Part shown: positions 1-11,834 of the stretch, in pieces | Layout of the letters: the number at the start of each line of letters is the position of its first letter | Numbering within the stretch: the stretch's first letter is position 1 | Source of the DNA: Cryoendolithus antarcticus | Taxonomy: Eukaryota; Ascomycota; Dothideomycetes; Cladosporiales; Cladosporiaceae | DNA length: 64,000 bases | Reading direction: 5' to 3' | Assembly (NCBI GenBank): GCA_002077065.1 | Contig: NAJO01000081.1 | Span: forward strand, 1-64,000 | Translations under genes and position numbers: made by a program | The notes under the pieces: model-generated | Databases searched by the model: none | What the model was told of the DNA's origin: nothing | Seen by the model: only the letters and a program-made list of their open reading frames with translations

Positions 1-1190
1 TACTCAATCATTTCGCATCATCAGAGATGCAACACCACACACCGCACTCACGTTAGAGCAACCAAAGCACACATCGCATGGCTTCTACGCCGAGCATCAT
101 GAAGCTCGGCCATCTGCCTGGGCGCACTGCCTCAAGCGTGACAGCACGCGCGGATCTTCGCTACAAACGCAGCACAACACATGACGGTGCACATAACAGC
201 GAACTCTCGCAGTGCCGCCACCAGCAGAAGATTTCACTGGTGAAGATACATCATCTCCAACTGTAACAATATCTCTGCCGACGACCAACCCGCAATACAC
301 GATCTGGTCTCGCACAGTTGACTTGAATGACAAAAGCAACGAATTGAAATCGTTTACAGGATATGGAAAAGGGCATGGCCGCAGCATGGCAATATACTCC
401 GCTGCTAGGGACGTGTTAGGGGTCGTACATGTAATGATTAATGGAATACTCCACACACAATCACCTTCGCTGTATCAAGAGTGTCAACGTTCTTATGTTA
501 CCGTCATTCTGACCCCGAGTGCTACTCGAAGCCTGCTTCGCTGGGGAGAGAGGCATCCTTCTGGAAATTCGGCAACAAGTGACGACTCTTGCTGGTACTT
601 TGATAGACGAGCTGTTGTTGTGGTACAAGAGATAGACGCTTACGCAGTGAGCTCCGACGACGGGGAGTTTCAGACTTGTGAACGAATGGTGGCCCCTGTC
701 GGTGATGTCCCAGTCAGTGTCGCGATACCTATGAGAGCATCTCATACCTCGACTGCAAAGTGTTGGATCCCCGACGCCCGGTCAATCAGCTAGCAGCCTT
801 TGTCTCTCTAGAGTTGTGGAACATTCCTACGCTCGTAGCATGTAATCCGCAACTACGAGCTCGATATGCAATGCAATCAGAGAGAGACGCTAAGCTTCGA
901 ACCGCAGTCTCTCACTGGCGCAGCAGCGCAGCGGGTGTACTGTCACAGCTACGTCTATAGAAGCAGTGAGAAATAATTGACGCTTGGGGAAAAGGAGTGT
1001 GGTTTTTTCCTTAGCTAATTCCACACATCGGGCCTTGTGTCCTTGCCGGCCACGAGTCTGCATTTAGTGCAAGGAAATACTCGCGCCGAATCTCCCGTCA
1101 GGTCTCACACAACACCCCACACATGCTCCGCTTCGTCGCTCGCTTCACCCTCACTCGCTCCCCCTTACTTACTCCCCTTCCGCCCCTCTC
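1..1190. other. left flank, no supportable gene
   Basis: Several reading frames are open here, the longest on the plus strand from 212 to 793, but that frame begins with GTG, has no early ATG and shows no motif I recognise. The opposite strand is also open over much of the stretch. I see no family signature, splice pattern or repeat, so I do not call a gene. Confidence 0.4.
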
Positions 1191-1345
1191 CCTCACTCCC
1201 CTCCCCCTTCACCTCCACCTCCCCGCCTCCCGCCTCCCGCCTCCCGCCTCCCCCTCACTCCCCTCCTCTCCCTGAATCTTCTTCCCCCTCTTCACTTCCT
1301 CATCATCACCGCCCTCACCCCAACCTCCCCAATCCCCCTCTTCCC
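1140..1345. repeat. pyrimidine-rich low-complexity tract with short tandem repeat
   Basis: The plus strand is almost pure C and T for about 200 bases. Within it a 7-base unit, CCGCCTC, repeats about four times at 1223-1250. Read on the minus strand the tract is GAG/GGA-rich and encodes a Glu/Gly/Lys-rich tail in one frame, so it may be the acidic tail of the Myb-like relic that ends here rather than non-coding microsatellite. Confidence 0.6.
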
Positions 1346-1519
1346 TTTCCTCACACCCCTCTTCTTAGGCGTCCCCTGCGCCGCGCCTCCTCCCCCAACA
1401 CTAGCATCGACGCTGTTCGCGACACTAGCCACGAATAACTTCTTCACCGTGCCGAAACAGGCAGAGGCCGTCTTGCTGTTTTTCCAGCCCATGTGACGGG
1501 CGAGGAGGACGTAGTCGAT
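1230..1519 (-). pseudogene. Myb-like fungal DNA-binding protein, 3' exon, frameshifted
   Basis: On the minus strand an exon opens right after an acceptor-like CCCCTTAG (1520-1524) and reads IDYVLLARHMGWKNSKTA, then a GTVKKLF segment and a basic TPKKRGVRKGKR stretch. This order (helix with Trp, VKKL helix, TPKK basic linker, acidic tail) is that of small fungal Myb/SANT-like proteins that probably bind DNA. The frame stops at 1292, but a neighbouring frame continues as a Glu/Gly/Lys-rich tail (GDDEEVKRGKK, then GEEGSEGE), so a frameshift near 1300-1320 probably split the tail. The N-terminal exon could not be found upstream. The family call is an inference from motif order; a chance reading frame in low-complexity DNA is the alternative. 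Confidence 0.4.
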
Positions 1520-2143
1520 CTAAGGGGTTGTTGAATTAGAGGTTGTAGTTGGGGAGGGAAGGGGAGGGAAGGGGAGGACTCGCCCCGTCGCGTGCAGCGG
1601 TGCCAGGTCAACGCGTACGTGACGGCGGTCGCGAACCACGAAAGGCTGCAGCGGAGAGAGTGGCGCGCGGGCCGGAAAGGCGGGGTAGGGGAGAGGAAAG
1701 TGGGTTTTGGCATAATCGCGACACACTGGCCCCAGGAGCGCTGGCAAACACACGACGACCTGGCAGAGAGCGTGCAATGCATGAAGAGCTGGCTACTACA
1801 AGGGCTGATGAGAAGGCGCGGCTGTATGGTGCAGGAGATGGACCTGAGTGATTCATTTGATAGCACTACCACCACCACCACCAAAAATAGATGAACAAGA
1901 TGAGCAGAACGAGCACCACGTCCTCTCAGATGAACCGAGCAAACGAACAATCACTCCACATGAGCGAAAGGAGCTGGTGAGCAATGCTCTCTCCGTTCGC
2001 TCCGTGACCACCCTGCAGTCGCCTGTCCCATACATCCTGCAACGTTGCGGCCTGTGACACTGCTGTCGCCGGCCCCGTCGGAATCAATGTACTGATGCTC
2101 AACGATCTGTCGAAGCCCTCTATCAAAGTGTCAATAGCCGCGA

Positions 2144-3217
2144 CTAGACTGTTGATATAGCATAAATTAGACCGAGCAAGAAGGCGCCTATAGGAGTTAA
2201 AGTCCTGTACAAATTTGCTTTCAAGCTCCAGTTATTTGTATGGATAGCCGAGCTTTTCGACACCGTAGAAGATGATGAGGTGGTTGTAGCAGACGCTGAG
2301 GAGGTTGTAGTTGTTCCTGCTGGGGTGGAACTTGTGGCCGCTACCTGGGACGTGATGCTGTTCGCAGCCAAAGACGTAGCGTCGGACGCCATCAAAGTGC
2401 TGTTGAATACGGTGGAAATGGCTGATATGATGGTCATTGCGCTCGCAACTGGCGTTGCACTTGATGGCTGATAGGGAAAGAGATTGGATGTTCAGTATGT
2501 AAGTTGGAGAGTTGGCAGGCAAAGCATATTCACGATAAGCTGGACTGCGATATCTGCTTGAGGTAGACCGCCAGAACATAGTCGGAGTTATTTCTACACC
2601 CCACTGGACTAGGAAGACCAGGATAGATCTTGCTTGACTGATATTCAACTGTTGCGACCGCTTGCAGCTGTGTTGGTGTAAACCGCAGGATATCTGGCAC
2701 GACAACGCCATCGCAAAGATTGGAGAAAGAGCCGAGGAGGGACTGAACGCTTGACGCTATGCCCGTGATGCCTGGTATGCTGGTAGCAGCGCTCACGATT
2801 GGCGCCACAGCATTGATCAATGCTGAGACTAGCTCTAGATCTACAATCAGCAAATAGAAAGCATATCTGACACATTACACACCATTAGTCTTGTCGCCCT
2901 TACTGTTATTGACGATAATGTATGTATGCAAGCTCAATAGTAGAAGTCGCTGGATCCGCCGTAAAGCTGAATCCAAGGTCGTCGACAGGGTAGTAGTAAA
3001 TTATTGGACTCCCTCCGCCCTGGTCACCTAACGTTCGAGAGTAGATGTAAGGACTCACTCCAGTGCCATTCAGGATAATAGTAGCGATGTTCGAGTCGAA
3101 GTGCGCGCTCCGAGTCTGCTTCACACTTATAGCAACAATCCAGAAGCTGTAGTCGGCCGCAATTCCAGATTGACTAAATAAAAGGACAAGTAGAGCAGAC
3201 AATTGGAGATTGTACAT
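2144..3217 (-). CDS. predicted secreted, GPI-anchor-type protein (three exons, possibly broken)
   Basis: The minus strand starts at an ATG (3217) followed by a clear signal peptide, MYNLQLSALLVLLFSQSGIA, and an extracellular-looking segment. A second exon (about 2840-2530) contains NLCDGVVVPDILRF and a conserved-looking Cys pair. The third (about 2470-2144) is Ser/Thr-rich and ends in a hydrophobic tail (IGAFLLGLIY), as in GPI-anchored wall proteins. A good intron lies between exons 2 and 3 (GTGAAT donor, TACTGAAC branch, CAG or AAG acceptor). Between exons 1 and 2 the best donor (GTAAGG) lies three bases past an in-frame TAA; CAA to TAA would explain this. No known domain was recognised. Function unknown; probably a surface or effector-like protein. 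Exact joins are inferred. Confidence 0.5.
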
Positions 3218-5142
3218 CTTGGTGGATAGGGAATAGATACTGAATCTACGGCACACGGAAAAGCGTACTCCGCAGATTAGTTCGGGAACCCCAATGCTCG
3301 AGGTTCGCGCCAGATATAAGTGCACATCGTCTTTGACCCCTACTCTTGCAGTAAATTACAGAGGAGGGTGTGGCTTCTTCATGGACATAGGTATCGAATC
3401 GGCGTCCAATCAGACGATACCAAGCTGTCTAATGCCCGGTGTCTGAAGCCACCAAGCTGTGGTGCGTGTACACACGCGAAACAGCGATGAAGCTGCAAGC
3501 AGAGAGAACGGAACGCTATCGATGTCGGGTCGACACCATTATAGCTGTACCTCGTTGTGGTGTTAGCGTTCCTGGTCTCCTATCGTTAACAATCGCTCAT
3601 GTTGCTCGACTGTTGCGCACCCCACCGTCGAGTCTTGATAACTGTGGACGCGGGAGAGGAGGCATTAAGGTGTGCGCGAATGTTGCCGCTGATTAGCAAG
3701 CCGAGATCCCGCATACAGTAGATCATCCGCCATGGGCGCATGATCTAAAGCATCTTCATGCCCTCCATGCTCCTCTTCGTATTTTGCATATCCGCTCTGC
3801 CTGACCACCGCGTTGCTGCTTCAGCCGCTCAAGGATTCAGCTCTCGGACTCGGCATCATGGAAGCCAGGTAAAGCCAGAGCCAGGCCACGCAATCACGTT
3901 AGGGTCGGAGGCGGATACCTGGCTTTGCAGAACAACATCTGCGTTTATGGCCAATGACAGCGCCGCCATGCCCCATTTCGGAGATGCTGGAACATGTACT
4001 AGACATGATTCGGCAGCGGCACGGCTGGTTAGACAGCGATCCTCTATCTCCCGTATCTAGCGACTAACTGCAAATGACTCATGCGGGGAGTCTTGCCTAA
4101 CGTTTGGTAGCTGACACGGATCGCGTCCGGAAGCTGCTTGTCCGTTAGTCACACGAACGGCGATTATCACACGTCTTCGCATTTTGGCACTAATCACACT
4201 GTAGTCGCCAGAGGTACAGTAACTGGCATGTTCGGCTTCGGGTGTAACTCTATATCTTGCAGTTTTTGTCCCACTTAAGCACGACAATCGGGGCGGCAGC
4301 TAAGCCGCTCTGCACTCTAGCCTGTGTCACGACTTTTGCCATCGGAGACTCATGTCACTCGCACAACTGGCCATTTGATTCACTGTGCTAGGGAAGCAAG
4401 TGTGCATACAGACCAACAGTGGTCTTGGCGAATGTCATCTGGCCGTCTAGATGCGGTAATTAGTGGGTACATGGTCAGAAGAGTCTTGTTTGTGGACAGA
4501 TGAATTTCTATGCATATATCTAGTAGCTGAATTGTGGGCTCGGAAGTAAGTTGCAGAAGCTTCGTACCGTTTCCACAACTTTCTACCGATTGGCAGGGAA
4601 CATAGATATCCTACCCACTCCGTACCTCTTCTGACGAAATATCCGAAAGTACAAAAGATGAGAACACGGTGTAGGTTGAGCAAGACATGCGTTGGTTACG
4701 AACATATATCATGGTAGCTGTGATCAATGATATGACAGCCTAACCGCTTTTAATTATACAAAAACGTAGCTGGTGCCCTGAAGGTGCATATACAGTCTAT
4801 AAGAACATTGCACTTGTATTCACAGTACCAAATTTTGAATACTGATCATGGTCGGGTGGTGAAATGCACCCCTGTAAGGCGCTTTCTATTGAGCTGTCCA
4901 TCCGACCGTATGTCACAAGCTGTCTTGCTGTCGATTTACTGTACAGTAGTGATAGTACTGCACTGTACAATTTCTATCTCTCCGGTGGAAGAGAAGCCCA
5001 GTGTCAGTGAGGTTTCGCACAGCGCCAGCTCCGATAGCCTGAAATGTACTGGGTGTTATGTAATGGAACATATGGGACTCACAGTATGAGTGTAGACAGC
5101 ACATTATGTTGTCAGTGTCCAGAATTACCATTTCGAAATGAC
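3218..5142. other. no supportable gene
   Basis: Open frames of 60-110 codons occur on both strands (for example 3758-4060 plus and 4913-5131 minus), but none has a family motif, signal peptide or convincing splice partner. The part around 4700-4860 is relatively A/T-rich. Nothing else is evident. Confidence 0.4.
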
Positions 5143-5940
5143 TTAAAAAGCGTGCCTACGAGGCGCCGCTCGCCATTGCGGCGTCCGGCCGCCCCCATCC
5201 TTCGAGTCCACCTCGACCTTGCCCGTAGCCAGCAGCGCCTTGACCGCCCTCTCGTGCCCATGCTCCGCCGCCCACGACAGCGGCGTCCGGCCGAACTCAT
5301 CCTTCGCGTCTACCTCGGCAGCTTGCGCGCCAAGAAGTACCTCGATACAAGCGCTGTCGCCAGCCTCAGCAGCATAGTGTAATGCCTCCCTGCCATTTGC
5401 TGAACACCTTAAATTTATGTTGCACATGTCGATAAGTTGGCGAAGTACCGAATAATAGCTTGACTTTGGTGCAACGTGGACTGCTGACATCTGGCCGTGG
5501 TGCGCGAGAGGAGAATCGAGACTTTGCCGTGGAAGGCTTTTACGGTTAAGATGGACTACTTACAAGAGCGGGAGATGGTTATTGGCTACCGCGTGTGCAA
5601 ACATGTCTAGTAAGTGTGAGTTCGGAGATCCCGACACTGCAGGCCAAGGATGTATACCAAAGGAGTCGTTTCGCTCTAGAGCGATTCTTTCGAACAGGCG
5701 CTCAAGGGAACCTGAGTTGATGGTCTGACCGATCCAAACAAAGCGGGTGAATGCATCTGTGTGTGAGAGAAAGTCTTTGTTACATCGTAGCCAATTCTCA
5801 GTTGCGCTGAGGAATGCTGAATGTATTTCTGCAGCTTTTGTTCTCCGGTTGCGTGTCGATGTAACTGGGATGTGAGTGGCCTTAGAGCTGCTAGGCTGTA
5901 CTCGTCTGAAGATCCAAGACGGGCCTGTTGGAAGTGGCAT
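5143..5940 (-). pseudogene. NLR relic, C-terminal part: linker and ankyrin repeats
   Basis: This is the 3' end of the NACHT gene that continues at higher coordinates. The first part (5940-5560) is a helical linker without a recognised motif and ends exactly at a donor-like CTTGTAAGTAG. After an intron of about 65-75 nt the frame resumes near 5489 and carries ankyrin repeats: GREALHYAAEAGDSACIEVL, then GRTPLSWAAEHGHERAVKAL, then GGRTPQWRAA. The last repeat collapses into a short unrelated tail at 5143, so the repeat array is probably truncated by a frameshift. Ankyrin arrays form the ligand-sensing end of fungal NLRs. The minus strand frame is clear; the gene as a whole is broken upstream. Confidence 0.65.
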
Positions 5941-6054
5941 TGGAGGAACGGGTATCTTGCTCAGTTGTTGGTGTTATTTTAGATTGCGGGAGGTTCCAGT
6001 CTCAATACGATCAAGACATAGCGCCCCCAACATCGACCGAAACCCCTCTTCGCT

Positions 6055-7685
6055 CTATACACTACTTTCGAAGGAAAGAAGCCACGGCCTCCGGGGATCG
6101 GGTTGCGCGAAAAGTGATAGGAAGTGATTGCGCCCCTTCTCGGAAAAATCGAAGTCACAGACGGTATGGTGCACGGGTAGGAGGATATGTAGAGTGGCGT
6201 CCAAATGGAGTAGTCCGACACCCGACTCCAACAGAGGATTTAGGCCGGGCATTGCGTCCTCCCAAACCTCTCCAGTGTTCATATTCATCGCCCAAAGCTC
6301 TCGGACTGCTCCAACGCTGAGCGGGGCTGGCGCAGCGCAGATCCAGACCAGCACATCAACATTACAGAGCGGCCTCTTCGCCCATGTGCTAGCGGAGAGG
6401 CGTGCGTAAAGTTCTTCCAGCCCGTCCGGGAGACCTCTAACGGCCTCTTTCACCTCGCGGGCGTAGCACAATCGTGCAAAATGAATTGCAGCACTAGATG
6501 GACCCACAGGAACCTGTAAGTGTTAGCGTACTTGCTTGCTGACAATGGTGACAGTATTGTCCCCAACATTCCGCTAGCTCTCGTCCGTAGCTCGTTCCTG
6601 ACCCAATCATACAGCTTCTTGTCATACAAGACGTAACCTGGGCCTGCTCGTTGAGCGATCTGTTCATCAATGTAGGTGTCGAAATCCCCGCTGTTAGACT
6701 GCCGATCAACTTGGATGCGAGAGCCTTCATCAAAGCTGAGATTCGAGCAGACATTTGATTGCTCCTGGCTACTAACCAGAACTATAGCCGTCACCTTCGC
6801 TCGGACCCGTTTCATCCACGACCAGACTAGGTCCGACTCGGTTGGGTTGCATGTATCAATGCCATCGAGCAAGACTGTCCTCACTCGAAACAGAAGGCAC
6901 AGTGGTACGACGAGGTCATTGACGATCTGCAAGATATCGCGCCTCCTGATATCCTCACCAAAATGATTATTCAGGCTCGAGCAGATTTCGGTTGGATAGT
7001 CAATATCTACGCGGACCAAGGCAGCAAGTAGTTGCTTGGTGAAGCTCTCGAAAAGCGAAAGTGCTGTGTTAGCTATGCGGTCGAAGAAGAAGAATAGTAA
7101 TATAGAAGGTGAGGGAATTTCAGGGATTGTAAGACACTGATCCACCACCGTGGTCCCAAGCACGTCAGCGATCTTCGATACACGTTGTCGGCCTTTTTGA
7201 CTGACATCAGAGTGCTCTTGCCAGAGCCGACTAGATATCAGTCCTAGTGAGCATCAGGTTCTAGTAGACCGTACTGCACCTTTACCTGAGAGCCACACGC
7301 AGCTTTGCGAAGCTGATTTCTCACATAGCCAACGTATGAAAGTACAGTCGTCCTTTAGCCAATCGGTAGTGTTGTTGCTCTTCTGGTCCGACAAGCGTCC
7401 GTGGATTGTATATGGGTCGTACTTTGAGATTCGCTGGAGGATGACGCGCATAGGGAGACCTGTAAGATGAGTTTGATAGCGACAAACTATCGCTAGTTGA
7501 GACCGAACGAGTTGTTTTCTCTTTAGACTAACCTGAAGAGACCATTTGCTATGACTGGCGTACCACCCAGGACTTAAAGGGGACAGAGTCAGGAGTCGAT
7601 AAACGGACCAAGGCTTGCGTTGCTGAGGATTCCGCGTCAGAAGGCCTCGTGCATTAGGCAGATCTATGCTTTGTGCATGATTCAT
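6055..7685 (-). pseudogene. NLR relic, central part: NACHT NTPase domain
   Basis: The frame reads through a fungal NLR linker (TTDWLKDDCTFIRWL) to VWLS, where a 55-nt intron (7231-7285, GTAAAG donor, CTAG acceptor) joins it to GSGKSTLMS, the Walker A region of a NACHT domain. The Walker B-like strand is RTVLLDGIDTCNP. A 54-nt intron (6514-6567, CTAAC branch) restores SGMFLWVHL, the hallmark end of fungal NACHT modules, followed by LPDGLEELYARL and the winged-helix region with LLESGVGLLHLD. Between ILHDCATPA and REVKEAV the frame shifts by one base near 6455-6466, so no intact protein can be made. The spliced Walker A loop also looks about two residues shorter than the usual GxxxxGKS spacing. 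Such proteins act in fungal non-self recognition. Identification is strong, functionality unlikely. Confidence 0.75.
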
Positions 7686-8290
7686 CTCAGCCTATATATA
7701 CATGCTGGGAGCCTGTCTGGCAGCTCAACTTCTTCAATCATCGCCGCCGCGCACAGCGCCGCTCGCGCCGCTGGATGCCCGCTCCACTGCTTGCTTTTGT
7801 GGCTGTCCGCATAGTCCACCACCCGTTTGACTACAATAGTTGGAAGCACCTCCCACGCACCCGCCCCTTCCATCACAAACCCGATCACGCCGTCGTACCG
7901 AATCAGTAGATCCCGGCGATGGCCACTCTTCAACACCGCATTGCCCGATGCGTATCGCCCGAACTGGATCTTCGTTGATCGCACCTCGTTGCTACGACAC
8001 GGTCGGCACCCTAGCTCTTCGCAACAGGCTTAAAGCGCCGACTTACACACCTCGTGATGCCACTCCGTACATGCATCGCACTTAGCACACGCTTTCGGGT
8101 CTTGGTGCTTATGGCGGTAATCCAGTGCGTAGATATGATCCGCCTCTGGCCCCGGATGGTCGTGATACTCGTCCGGACCCGCCTCCAGCTTGTCGAATTG
8201 TGCCAGATCCGCGTTGATCTTCTGCAGCACTCAGCCCTGCATATGGCGCATGCATACGTTGGTAGTGGCGTCGTTAACGGCCGTCCATAT
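7682..8290 (-). pseudogene. NLR relic, N-terminal part: PNP_UDP phosphorylase-like domain
   Basis: One continuous minus-strand frame contains LQKINADLAQFDKL, DHPGPEADHIYALDY, the CAKCDAC segment, FGRYASGNAVLKSG, FVMEGAGAWEVLPT and VVDYADSHKSKQW, in the order seen in the nucleoside-phosphorylase-like domain at the N terminus of fungal PNP-NACHT-ankyrin proteins. Two stop codons interrupt it: TGA at 8231-8233 before VLQKIN and TAA at 8030-8032 after VCKSAL. The exon seems to begin at an acceptor (TACTAAATCCTATTCAG) near 8285; the first half of the phosphorylase fold was not found upstream. The family-typical Glu in FEMEAAG is retained here as FVMEGAG. In NLRs this domain is a nucleotide-metabolising or signalling effector. 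The neighbouring NACHT and ankyrin pieces on the same strand belong to the same gene. Confidence 0.75.
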
Positions 8291-8299
8291 CTGAATAGG

Positions 8300-9655
8300 A
8301 TTTAGTAGCCATCTCGTATGAGACGGGATCTGCCCAGAGTCGATTAACTGAAACTGGATAGTGCTTTTCGATGTGCGTCAGCCAGCGCCACACTCTATTG
8401 ACACAATTAAACGCGAAAAAATCTCGATCGATTGCCTGGTCCAAGATATGCAAGGAACACTCCGGTACTTTTCATCAAAGCAGAATATGTTCAGGCGATG
8501 AGTCTGTACGTTGGGGGCCCGGAAGCTGCAAATCCAATGAGCGCCATCGCAATTCAGCAGCCCGTCAAAACTCAACGCTGGCCTACGATTAGTGGGCTAC
8601 TGGCATGAAAGCCACAAGAACCGCAGTTGCATGTGTCACCTGACTCCGCGTTGTTAGCGTTGTTTGGTGACAACACCAAACCTCGTCACTTCCAGATAGA
8701 CCTTGACAATATAATAACTTCATCATACAACACTTAGCAAGTGGTTATGAGCCCGGAAGCTATCACTTCCATCTGCACACTCCTCTGACACTGTAGATCT
8801 GGCTACTTACTGGCAACTGTTGTCCTTGTTGTTCAGTTCACTCCAAAGACAGCCTTCAAGCGTCTGTCTACGGACCTCACAACCTGTAGCTGAGTACACA
8901 TAACCAAAGGGGATCGACTCGATCCCATTTCTTGACAAATCACCGCTTCGCGATCCCTGCGGCCTGCATTGCGTTACGACCCAAAGCCCCGCGCGCCGCG
9001 TGCGCCTTGCATCTCGCGTTCAAGTGTACTCTTGTCTTCAAATCGCACTGTCCCGCCTATGCCCTTCAGCCTCCCTCATTTGCGTTCTGATCCATCATGG
9101 CTGCCCTGCTGACCTTAGGGCCTTGCACCGCAAGTACCTTCCACGTCTTGTTGTAACTAAGTCCGGAGACTCCACTGCGGGCGTTGCAGACATGGCTTAG
9201 CATACCTGGTCTGTGATGTCAGAGTCTCCCGTATCTATCCTGTCCGGAGATCCAGATTGTTGAGGGCGAGAGTATATACTCCTACTTGCTGTAGAAATAG
9301 AGTTGGAAGTGGTACATGTGCAAAGAAGCCTAGCTAATCAACCACAATGATTAGCTTGAATCTGGACAAGTCTTGCTTGAAGTGCAGCAGCAAGGGTGGT
9401 CAGTGTTCATCACCCGGTCTAGATCCTTACACTCGCCTGTCACACTGCTTCATCTCAGCTTGTTTGGTACGACTAAGCCAGAGCTGTTTTAGGGCATTGA
9501 TAGCAGTTCAACACCTGGCAGCTAATCATAGTACTAACTCGTCCGAACTCATGACATCCCATAAACGGGAAGATCACTGTTCGTGAGATGGCTAATATAG
9601 TGACAATTTTGACGCAGAGTATGTGTAGACCTAAATCTCCTGAATCTTGATACGC
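8300..9655. other. no supportable gene
   Basis: A minus-strand frame at 8378-8590 (contains FDEKYRSVPCIS) looks protein-like but I cannot assign it and it does not match the missing half of the NLR phosphorylase domain. Frames at 9000-9200 and 9347-9586 (plus) have no motif. Nothing else is visible. Confidence 0.35.
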
Positions 9656-9659
9656 TTCT

Positions 9660-10907
9660 TTGCTGATTCCCCGTAGAGCAAGAGGGACGGTAGACAAGCC
9701 AGATCAATATCAAAGAGCTGTGCGCAAAGCGAGATATTTTGCAAAACTTATCAATCGTGTAGGTGCATGTGATCTCGGCAGACGCAGACCTGTGCCTACA
9801 CAAAGGTCCTCATTGATTTCTAGGTTTCTCCCGTCTGTGGCCGGAATAAAGAATCTTCAGCAAGCGTTCTCCATACCACCATCTACTTGGGATGAAGACT
9901 ACCTAAAGTCCACAGGGTTCTTCCATGCGCAGGAGTCACATGAAGCCCCTAAGGTCTACTCTACCGTGTGCCGGTCCCTAGTGAAGATGCTCTGTAGCAG
10001 CGATCAGCGATCATGGAAATCCAAGCCCCCTCGACGATATCACTGGATTGAGCTTGGATTCTGGACGGAATGGCGGCCAAAACACAGGACTGTACTACTC
10101 TGCGCTATAAGAGATGCGGATGATTGCTGCAGCCGCTCTGTGCAAGCACTTATAACATAGCGTTTCAGCAAGACACAGGTCGCAATGAAACGCTCCCTGC
10201 CGCTCATGTGGTATGTGTACTTGCTTGAGTAGGCTATAGTCCCATGCTTTGACCGTTCTGTTTGGAAGTGTAGAGACCTCATTCGGCAATTGGAGAAGAA
10301 GCGACCTACGATTGAAGATCACCTTGCAAAATACAAGGAACTACTTCAGGCTGCTCGGCATGCGTTTCACTCCACCGAGACTATCAGTATGGGAATCGAA
10401 GTGGTAAGCAGCATTCTACAAGAGCTCGACACTTTCTGGGAATGCTACACTTCAGAATGTGTACCGATAGGTGCAAATTATCAATTATCACCAAAATGCG
10501 AACCAAATGTTGTAGAATATCGAGCCGCACTACGATCTCTGCGCTGTCAAGGGACGTTGATGCAGTGCTTGCAGGGTCGATCACAAGCATTGGAGAACCG
10601 AGTCAGAGAGGAATTCAGTTTCGTAAGGTCTTCACAATTCAACAACTTTCCCGTTTGCCGATTGCTCCCCAAGGCATTCCATGTCAGCTCGCAGCGGGAC
10701 AGCAAGATTGCATATCAGATTGCCGCGACTTCTCTAGTGGACAGCGCCATCATGACGTCAATCAGCATCTTGGGAATAATTTTTTTACTGAAACCCTCAT
10801 CAGTGTACGTCGTCACTGTGCAGCACTCAATCTTTATGACATTTGAAGCTGATTGGATAGGGTGTCTCTGGAATGAACTTTTTCACATTCTCTCCGGGGT
10901 CACCTGA
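9660..10907 (+). pseudogene. CorA-like fungal membrane protein, frameshifted
   Basis: The first exon-like frame (9660-10160) includes LPSVAGIKNLQQAF, DYLKSTGFF, a VYSTVCRSLVKML segment and WIELGFWTEWRPKHRTVLLC. The second (about 10236-10907) includes CFDRSVWKCRDLIRQLEKKR, HLAKYKELLQAARHAFHSTE, MGIEVVSSILQELDTFWE and DSAIMTSISILGIIFL. This order matches fungal CorA-like proteins, where a long helical stalk precedes the first membrane helix and a FLPGTF-like turn. Introns at about 10100-10175 and 10215-10246 are likely. At 10785-10795 (TTTTTTTACTGAAACC) the frame shifts: the neighbouring frame gives FLPETLISV, while the second helix (SIFMTFEADW) is in the first frame. The membrane part is therefore broken. 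These proteins are related to Mg2+ channels but their role in moulds is unclear. Confidence 0.55.
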
Positions 10908-11834
10908 TCCTGGATTGTGGAGTGTGTCATCGGAGTTCTGGTTCTAATGGGTGACAACTGTTCCTATGACGCTATTGACCATAGCAATATAGGTTGCATA
11001 GCAGCGTGTAGCCAGAAAATCTGGAAGACAGACCGAGATCTCGTAAGACCTGAAACAACGAGAATATGTCCGTCAAAGTAGTAAAATACTATCGCTAATG
11101 ACCTTACCGAGCTTGACGAGATATAGCATCACCTTGATAAGCCTCGAACCTCAGATCCGAAGATCGATCCGCTACCCTGCTAGCAAGCAAGTAGGTAACG
11201 CTACCTAATCCTTAGCCGCATAGCGTCCTATTACCTCGCTGCGCCAGCTAGCAGCAGCGCCGACGAGCGCGTCTGTAGTCAGACCGGCGAGACACTGAAC
11301 GTAGAGCGGTTGCACACGAAGGGTGATTTGGCAGAAGCGACGCTATGCTTAGATAGCTTAGTTGCGTAGGAACTATTCAATAAGAATGCCACAGGCCGTG
11401 CGATTGAAGTGCTAACTTACTTCTACCACCACTACCACTATCACTAGCTGCTCCAACAACTCCTTCGCCAAGAACGCCCCTTCTCGACTAGGCTTAACGC
11501 CGGCAATGAGGGAGCAAAAATGAGCGGAGCAAGCAATTGCGCTTCTAGAAGGAACGGCACAAATAAGCCATTCAAATCAGTAGGACAAAGAAATTATGAC
11601 GACATGCTCGCTCTAGTTGCTCCATGAACAGACTTCTCGCCAGTATAGATCGTTTCTCTGCCAGGCGTAACGGTTTGCATTGCGGCAGCCCACTGCTACG
11701 GAGGCGGAGGTCCTGACGGAAAGCTCAATTTATGCGAGGAATGTCGCATAATCACCGGGCATCGAGCGAACTGGCTTGAAGAACTCCTGCCCTGGATCTG
11801 TTCACGACTTCGACCGGAGGTGAGTCCCAAACGA
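10908..11834. other. no gene seen
   Basis: No frame of note lies between 10908 and 11695 on either strand, which is the emptiest stretch of the window. It holds a short imperfect triplet run (ACCACCACTACCACTATCAC, near 11426) and many TAG/TAA trinucleotides. From 11696 only the 3' flank of the GFA gene is present. Confidence 0.5.

Noticed and set aside
212..793. 193-codon plus-strand frame near the left edge
   Set aside because: GTG start, no family motif, and the opposite strand is open as well; length alone is not enough in DNA of about 50% GC.
1444..1950. 168-codon minus-strand frame and several overlapping frames at 1549-1894
   Set aside because: Frames are open on both strands because of biased composition; the shared piece with the Myb-like exon shows that they are shadows.
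2232..2711. 159-codon minus-strand frame overlapping the secreted gene
   Set aside because: It runs out of frame across both exons and the intron of the GPI-type gene and has no motif.
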